Shown here one piece after another: positions 59,742-64,000 of a DNA stretch of 64,000 nucleotides. Every line of letters starts with the position of its first letter. Position 1 is the stretch's first letter. A program made the position numbers and the translations under genes. This DNA comes from Liolophura sinensis. Its lineage: Eukaryota; Mollusca; Polyplacophora; Chitonida; Chitonidae. The notes under the pieces were generated by a model, which saw only the letters and a program-made list of their open reading frames with translations, made no database searches and had not been told where the DNA came from. The stretch lies in contig NC_088301.1 in NCBI RefSeq assembly GCF_032854445.1, forward strand, positions 21,509,808-21,573,807, given 5' to 3'.

Positions 59742-61367
59742 GTAATTGTTAGTGTGTTGATCTATAGTCTGATAGTTAAACACAGTGGACAAATAAACAC
59801 AGGAAGCCAAACTCCGAGGCGTATTGAATGAAAAACATTAGTCTAAAATCTAAAATACAAATCAGAATATATTTTTGTGACTGCATATATATTCGTGTTA
59901 TATAAATCAGAAAGTTACATACAGTGACAGGCGGTTATGACGATGTTACATAATTAATTTCGAATTTCTTCCGTTTCTCAGACACAGCCAATATACACTA
60001 TATGGAATGCCGTCAAAATGGCGCACACACGGAGCCACAAAGAAAGAGTAACGCCACGAAAGCAACGTGTGAAGACTTCAGAGGTCAAGCACTAGCCGTG
60101 CCTCTGCTTGGCGTGGATCATCAGCTGTCCTGTTCTTTGGTGACCATCAGAAAGAACTTCAAAGAAACCATGGATTGGATTTACGAAGAGGCCAACATTC
60201 CACGCGGTGTTTCTTTCAAAACCAACTTAATGCAAATGACGCACATGCGAACACAAGCATTTCAAACGGTGGGAGTGAAACCTACCCAATGCAAGGAGAG
60301 TGAAAGATTTCAACGGATCTTCCGTGAAAGACTCGTCTCTTGCCTAGAAGAGACTGATGATCTTGATGATCCTCGACCTGAGCAGGAAAACACGTATAAC
60401 TCCTCAGATTCAAGTGGATCAGACGACAGAAGAGGTGCTCGTACTGCACAGATGTTAGTCAATATGTCCTCTCCATCTGTTGACAAAACTGTCAAAGACA
60501 AGACATTTCCAGGTATGCCAAGGAAATGATATTATGTCCTGTAAGTCACACGAAGAATTATAACTTATGGAGCTGAGAGGAATTTTTGATTTATACAATT
60601 GTTAAATATATTGTTAATTTTCTAAAGCAGCCACATAATGTATATATAATAACAATGAAGATACACTGTTTGGTTCAGTAGCCGTCCAGAATAAATTTTT
60701 CACCTCAGACTAGAATTTCCTATGCTTTATTTTAACAGAACAGACGAATGAAGAGCACAAAACACCCGAGAAACCATTTGACTTGTCAGGAGATAAGGAA
60801 GTCCCTGCTTCGTCCAGCGCCGTGGATACTTCAACTAACCTGCCAAAGAATGATCTACGAAATACAGCAGCACCTAATCCAAAGGGTAGAAGATGTCTGT
60901 ATTTGGAGCCAGCTCCTGGCACGCCGGAAGTGCACATCACCCGCCCAAGGTCCATGCGGCAAAATCGAGGATCCTGCAAGGCCATCCCACAAACAGACCG
61001 GATGTACTCCATTAATGGCGCCTCTATCAAGAATCGTTGTCCACCACGACTGTCATATTGTGGCAACTCCAACTGCAAGTTCGGGACTCGACACTTTGAC
61101 AACCCAGCGTCAAGTCCCGAAAGTCCAAAGCCACGATGTTCCAGTGGTTCTGCGATTTACAGAATATTGTCCGGTGGTTTATTCCCGGATGCTGAATCGA
61201 GCCACGTCATTGCTGATAGTTTCATCCCTCAGGTGTCGTCACCTGTGTCAGACCAGACCGACGCGAACCAGGGCAGACCGAAGGGACTTTTCCTCCGAGC
61301 TAAAACCCAACTGTCCCACTTTTGTCGCAGACTTGTCCTTTGCTTCACATCTGTCACAACAGATTAA
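59636..61367 (+). CDS. Unrecognised 421-residue protein, three coding exons
   Basis: Exons 59,636-59,741, 59,982-60,512 and 60,739-61,367 join in phase 1 at both junctions, with canonical sites (TCAG/GTAATT, TTTCTCAG, CCAG/GTATGC, TTTTAACAG). The stop is TAA and a poly(A) signal follows at 61,804. The protein starts MESHIDVAQFFRERIERRRL, a charged amphipathic helix. Residues 98-111 hold TMDWIYEEANIPRG, in a region that looks folded. Residues 159-184 are acidic then Ser/Asp-rich. The C-terminal 208 residues are Ser/Pro/Arg-rich with scattered cysteines, including RLSYCGNSNCKFGTRHFDN. There is no signal peptide or membrane segment. I do not recognise the family. A regulatory, intracellular protein is plausible from composition but unproven. 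Confidence 0.75.
59982..60512 (+). CDS. 421-residue gene, coding exon 2
   Basis: Residues 36-212, phase 1 in and out. It carries the most ordered-looking part (NFKETMDWIYEEANIPRGVS and ERFQRIFRERLVSCLEE) and the acidic and serine stretch. Confidence 0.78.
60739..61367 (+). CDS. 421-residue gene, terminal coding exon
   Basis: Residues 213-421. Begins EQTNEEHKTPEKPFDLSGDK and ends with a Cys/Leu-containing tail (LSHFCRRLVLCFTSVTTD). An overlapping open frame in another register (60,748-61,371) does not fit the splice phase and is taken as a shadow. Confidence 0.75.
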
Positions 61368-61689
61368 CTGACTTCATGGACTTATTCATATACTTGACAT
61401 GGAAATGTAAAGATTTATCTCAAGATTTACGTAAAATCATGTATCATCTGAGAAACAAAATCCTTTGGGCTAATCCGTGGACAGATATTCAGAATTGAGC
61501 GGCACATAACCTATATATGCTCCAGCATTAATGCCAAAAAGCCAGACAGAACACTTTTGTGTGACCATTTTGTTAAGAGCTCCTTAAGAACGGGTCCTTA
61601 AATTAACCGAAAAGATTATCAACCAAATTTTAAAGAGCAGCTTTTTACCAATATCCCTTGATGTGGGTGGGGAATATATACATTGAGCC

Positions 61690-61707
61690 CCCCCCCCCCC
61701 CCCCCCA
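61690..61707. repeat. Poly-C run
   Basis: 17-18 consecutive C inside the predicted 3' UTR. Confidence 0.9.
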
Positions 61708-61803
61708 TGAAGACAATGGTGAAGCCATACATACATAAGTTAGAAGATATAGGGCCTACCATGTGCTATAATTCTTGTAAGCACTGACTGGGGTAAAACT
61801 AGC

Positions 61804-61809
61804 AATAAA
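61804..61809 (+). terminator. Polyadenylation signal AATAAA
   Basis: 437 nt after the stop codon of the 421-residue protein, followed by a GT-containing stretch (TTGTGCCCCC, then ACTGTTGATTC). Confidence 0.6.
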
Positions 61810-61928
61810 TTTGTGCCCCCATCAACAACTGTTGATTCTTTATTTCCTTTAATTATCGTGGTGGTTATTGTCCTTAGGAGCGGGATAAAATATCGGTATG
61901 ACTGCATGTGTCAGAAGGATGTTTGAAA

Positions 61929-62345
61929 GATTTAATTGGTGTTTTACGCATTGTGTTAACAAGAATATTTCGCTGCAGCGTTAGAGCCCATGGGTGGAGA
62001 AATTTGTGCACATTTACGGATGGAGATAACCGCACAATGTCGTATCTTAAATTATCTGCCGTGGCACTGATCCGTAACAACATCATCTTTATTTTGGATC
62101 ATTGCTCAAAACGCTGTTATATATAGCCGGCAAAAGCCACAGGGAGTTGGGATGCATTATGATATGATGTACGACTAAAGAACAACAAATGGGCACTCTG
62201 TGGATGGGCTTAGCTTACAGTTATTTTTTTAAAAATTTATTTGATTGGTATTTAAGCCGTGCTCCACCAGTGTGGGAGGAAAGGGCGTTCGTAGCCCGGG
62301 AGATACCTTCGACAACCGGCAGTTTTCTGTCATACATTCCTACGC
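61929..62345 (-). mobile_element. Two degenerate SINE A fragments
   Basis: TTGGTGTTTTACGCATTGTG (61,937) and TTTGATTGGTATTTAAGCCG (62,240) mark two eroded reverse copies. The rest is barely alignable. Confidence 0.55.
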
Positions 62346-62617
62346 CTATCAAAATTATAAATCAAATAATTTCTACCAATCTGAATCGTGACAGTTCCTG
62401 CAATGGTCTTCATTTGCTGTCACCTTAGCAATCAATGACGATGTCCAAACTTCATTAGTTTCTACAATGATAACACAAGACCAGATATATATGCCTATAC
62501 TGATACGCTGACCGCAACTTCGTATATACAGTAAACCTACCTGAAAATACTTGGAGACGATCACAGGTATTGCCACGGTAGAGTGTGGTAGAAGTTATTT
62601 TATTTCGGATTTTCTTT

Positions 62618-62758
62618 CACTCACAAAATTAATCTGTTAATTTTAACAGAAAGTCTGTTGTCTGAGTGCTGATAGAATGTACTCTGTTATTATAACACAT
62701 ATGGTGTGAAAAATTTTAACTTTCTGTTAAAACTAACAGATTAATTCTTGGAGTGTTG
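62618..62758. mobile_element. MITE family 2, short copy 3
   Basis: CACTCACAAAATTAATCTGT at the left against the inverse of AACAGATTAATTCTTGGAGTG at the right. It is internally deleted to about 140 bp and the arms are nearly perfect, so it is the youngest-looking copy. Confidence 0.9.
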
Positions 62759-63603
62759 AAAACTGTGCAAGCGAAGGCCATCGCCATGTGGTGTTTGTTG
62801 ATTTATTGACGCATGCAGTCTTAAGGCTATCCGGGCCACGGCTGATCACCCCTCTCCCCGGCCTCCCTCCCCCTAAGCAAAAGGGGCTAATCTAGTATAC
62901 AGATTGTCATATGGGTATTATATTGCAAAAAATGGGTTATTAGCAATTACAGTCTTCCTATCTGCATAACTAATCTGACAACAGCCCAAACACCCTCGTC
63001 ATATTTTTGTCGGGGTTTACGAAGTTCTCAAGTGAGAGGTGATTTGTATCTAAATGCTGCAAGAGCCCCTGGCACGCGGTACTTTTTCGTCTTTATCGTG
63101 TAAGGTATCCTAAATGGCCGCAAATTCCCGCATGTGACAAACGTTTGTACTTACCGGAATAATTTACGAAAATGGGTGTTTCAAGGGAGATAATACGTAG
63201 AATTTTAATTATTTGGCAGCCTTGGAAGATTAGTCTCCCTTACATCATGTCCTCCGCTATGTGTACAACCGTGATAAGTGTAATAACATTGAAAAGTATG
63301 GTTTAGTCGTTACATCACTAGAAGACCCTATTGTCAATTGGTAATCAATACGAAGCCTTCATCGCCTTCATCTGAGCGTAGACCTCTCATTTATACTACA
63401 CTGTACTCCTAATAATTTCGCCATTATGAGTTTCGTGTTTTCGGGGATTTGAAATGCGGTTACTGACAATGCGTGAAGTTGTAGGAAAGCTCGGAACATG
63501 TTTCCATGTTATCCAGCGGGAAAATTTTATTTACCTTTACAACTCGAACCCGTCAAGTTTGGGTAGACTGTATAGATCCACAAATACAAGTACTTAAGAG
63601 CAT
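62759..63603. other. Intergenic, nothing recognised
   Basis: No supported open frame, repeat or RNA gene. Confidence 0.5.
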
Positions 63604-63735
63604 GTGCCGTACGTGGGAAGGTCTGCAGCAACCTGCGGATGGTCGTGGGTTTCCTCCCACCATAATGCTGGCCGCAGTCGTACAAGTGAAATATTCTTGA
63701 GTACGGCGTAAAACACCAATGAAATAAATAAATAC
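63604..63735 (+). mobile_element. SINE family A, truncated copy with tail
   Basis: GTACGTGGGAAGGTCTGCAG, GGTCGTGGGTTTCCTCCCAC, TTCTTGAGTACGGCGTAAAA and an AAAT tail. Confidence 0.87.
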
Positions 63736-64000
63736 ATGAATTCATGTGAAGATGGCATAAACCTGTACACAAATTTGTAGAGAAGTTGTGGAATCATGGA
63801 TACATGGTGAAGTCGCTGGTTAAGTATGGAGTACGATATCTGCATAGCGAAAAAGGCTTGTGCAAAGTTCGAGAGAAATGATGAAGGAATTTAGGGTATA
63901 CGAATAATTTTAGCTAGACTCCATATAGTTATACAAAACCAAAACTAGAAAAGGACGTGAATCTCCTGTTAAATAAATACATGAATATACAGTCAGGCTA
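63736..64000. other. Right edge, nothing recognised
   Basis: No feature can be supported. Confidence 0.4.

Noticed and set aside
60710-61102. 130-codon minus-strand frame
   Set aside because: Antisense to the same exon, with no splice or start support.
60748-61371. 207-codon plus-strand frame
   Set aside because: Overlaps the terminal exon of the 421-residue gene in another register. It does not fit the splice phase from exon 2.
1-64000. CRISPR arrays, bacterial operons, riboswitches
   Set aside because: The tandem repeats are head-to-tail minisatellites without unique spacers, and introns and SINEs show the DNA is eukaryotic.

Overview
This is a eukaryotic, AT-rich, intron-heavy and repeat-laden window. 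Its tRNA-derived SINEs, its fold-back MITEs, the many TACATGTA-type words and the divergence of the one recognisable gene suggest a marine lophotrochozoan, most likely a mollusc. The species-level placement is inference only.

The left three quarters (about 374 to 48,734) are one minus-strand gene. It is an orthologue of RGS22, a multi-RGS-domain regulator of heterotrimeric G-protein signalling. I could place 19 phase-compatible coding exons by their AG/GT splice sites and by matching residues to the family. They give about 1,425 residues from a start codon at 48,734. One further alternative first (or cassette) exon lies at 37,007-37,045. The 3' end of the gene lies off the left edge of the window. 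Four RGS or RGS-like segments are visible. The first intron complex (28.9-48.7 kb) is long, and most introns carry tandem arrays or transposon copies. The oddest is a six-unit array at 26.3-27.1 kb: each unit carries about 84 nt of an exon's 3' end together with its splice donor.

The right part (48.7-64 kb) is poorer in genes. At 58.98-61.8 kb there is a plus-strand gene with one non-coding and three coding exons. It encodes an unrecognised 421-residue protein with a charged N-terminal helix and acidic and serine-rich stretches. Its apparent promoter carries two perfect CRE palindromes. A diverged copy of this promoter, first exon and intron minisatellite lies 2.25 kb upstream (56.6-57.4 kb). 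Around 51.7-53.0 kb two phase-compatible candidate exons may be the end of another plus-strand gene whose start I cannot find.

The rest is repeat. There are at least three tRNA-headed SINE families, two of which clearly share a 3' domain. There are two TIR-type MITE families and several single fold-back elements. There are about a dozen minisatellites (units from about 22 to 165 bp) and long simple repeats ((TA)n, (GA)n, T37). Several minisatellites read open on both strands and look like small genes, but they are not.
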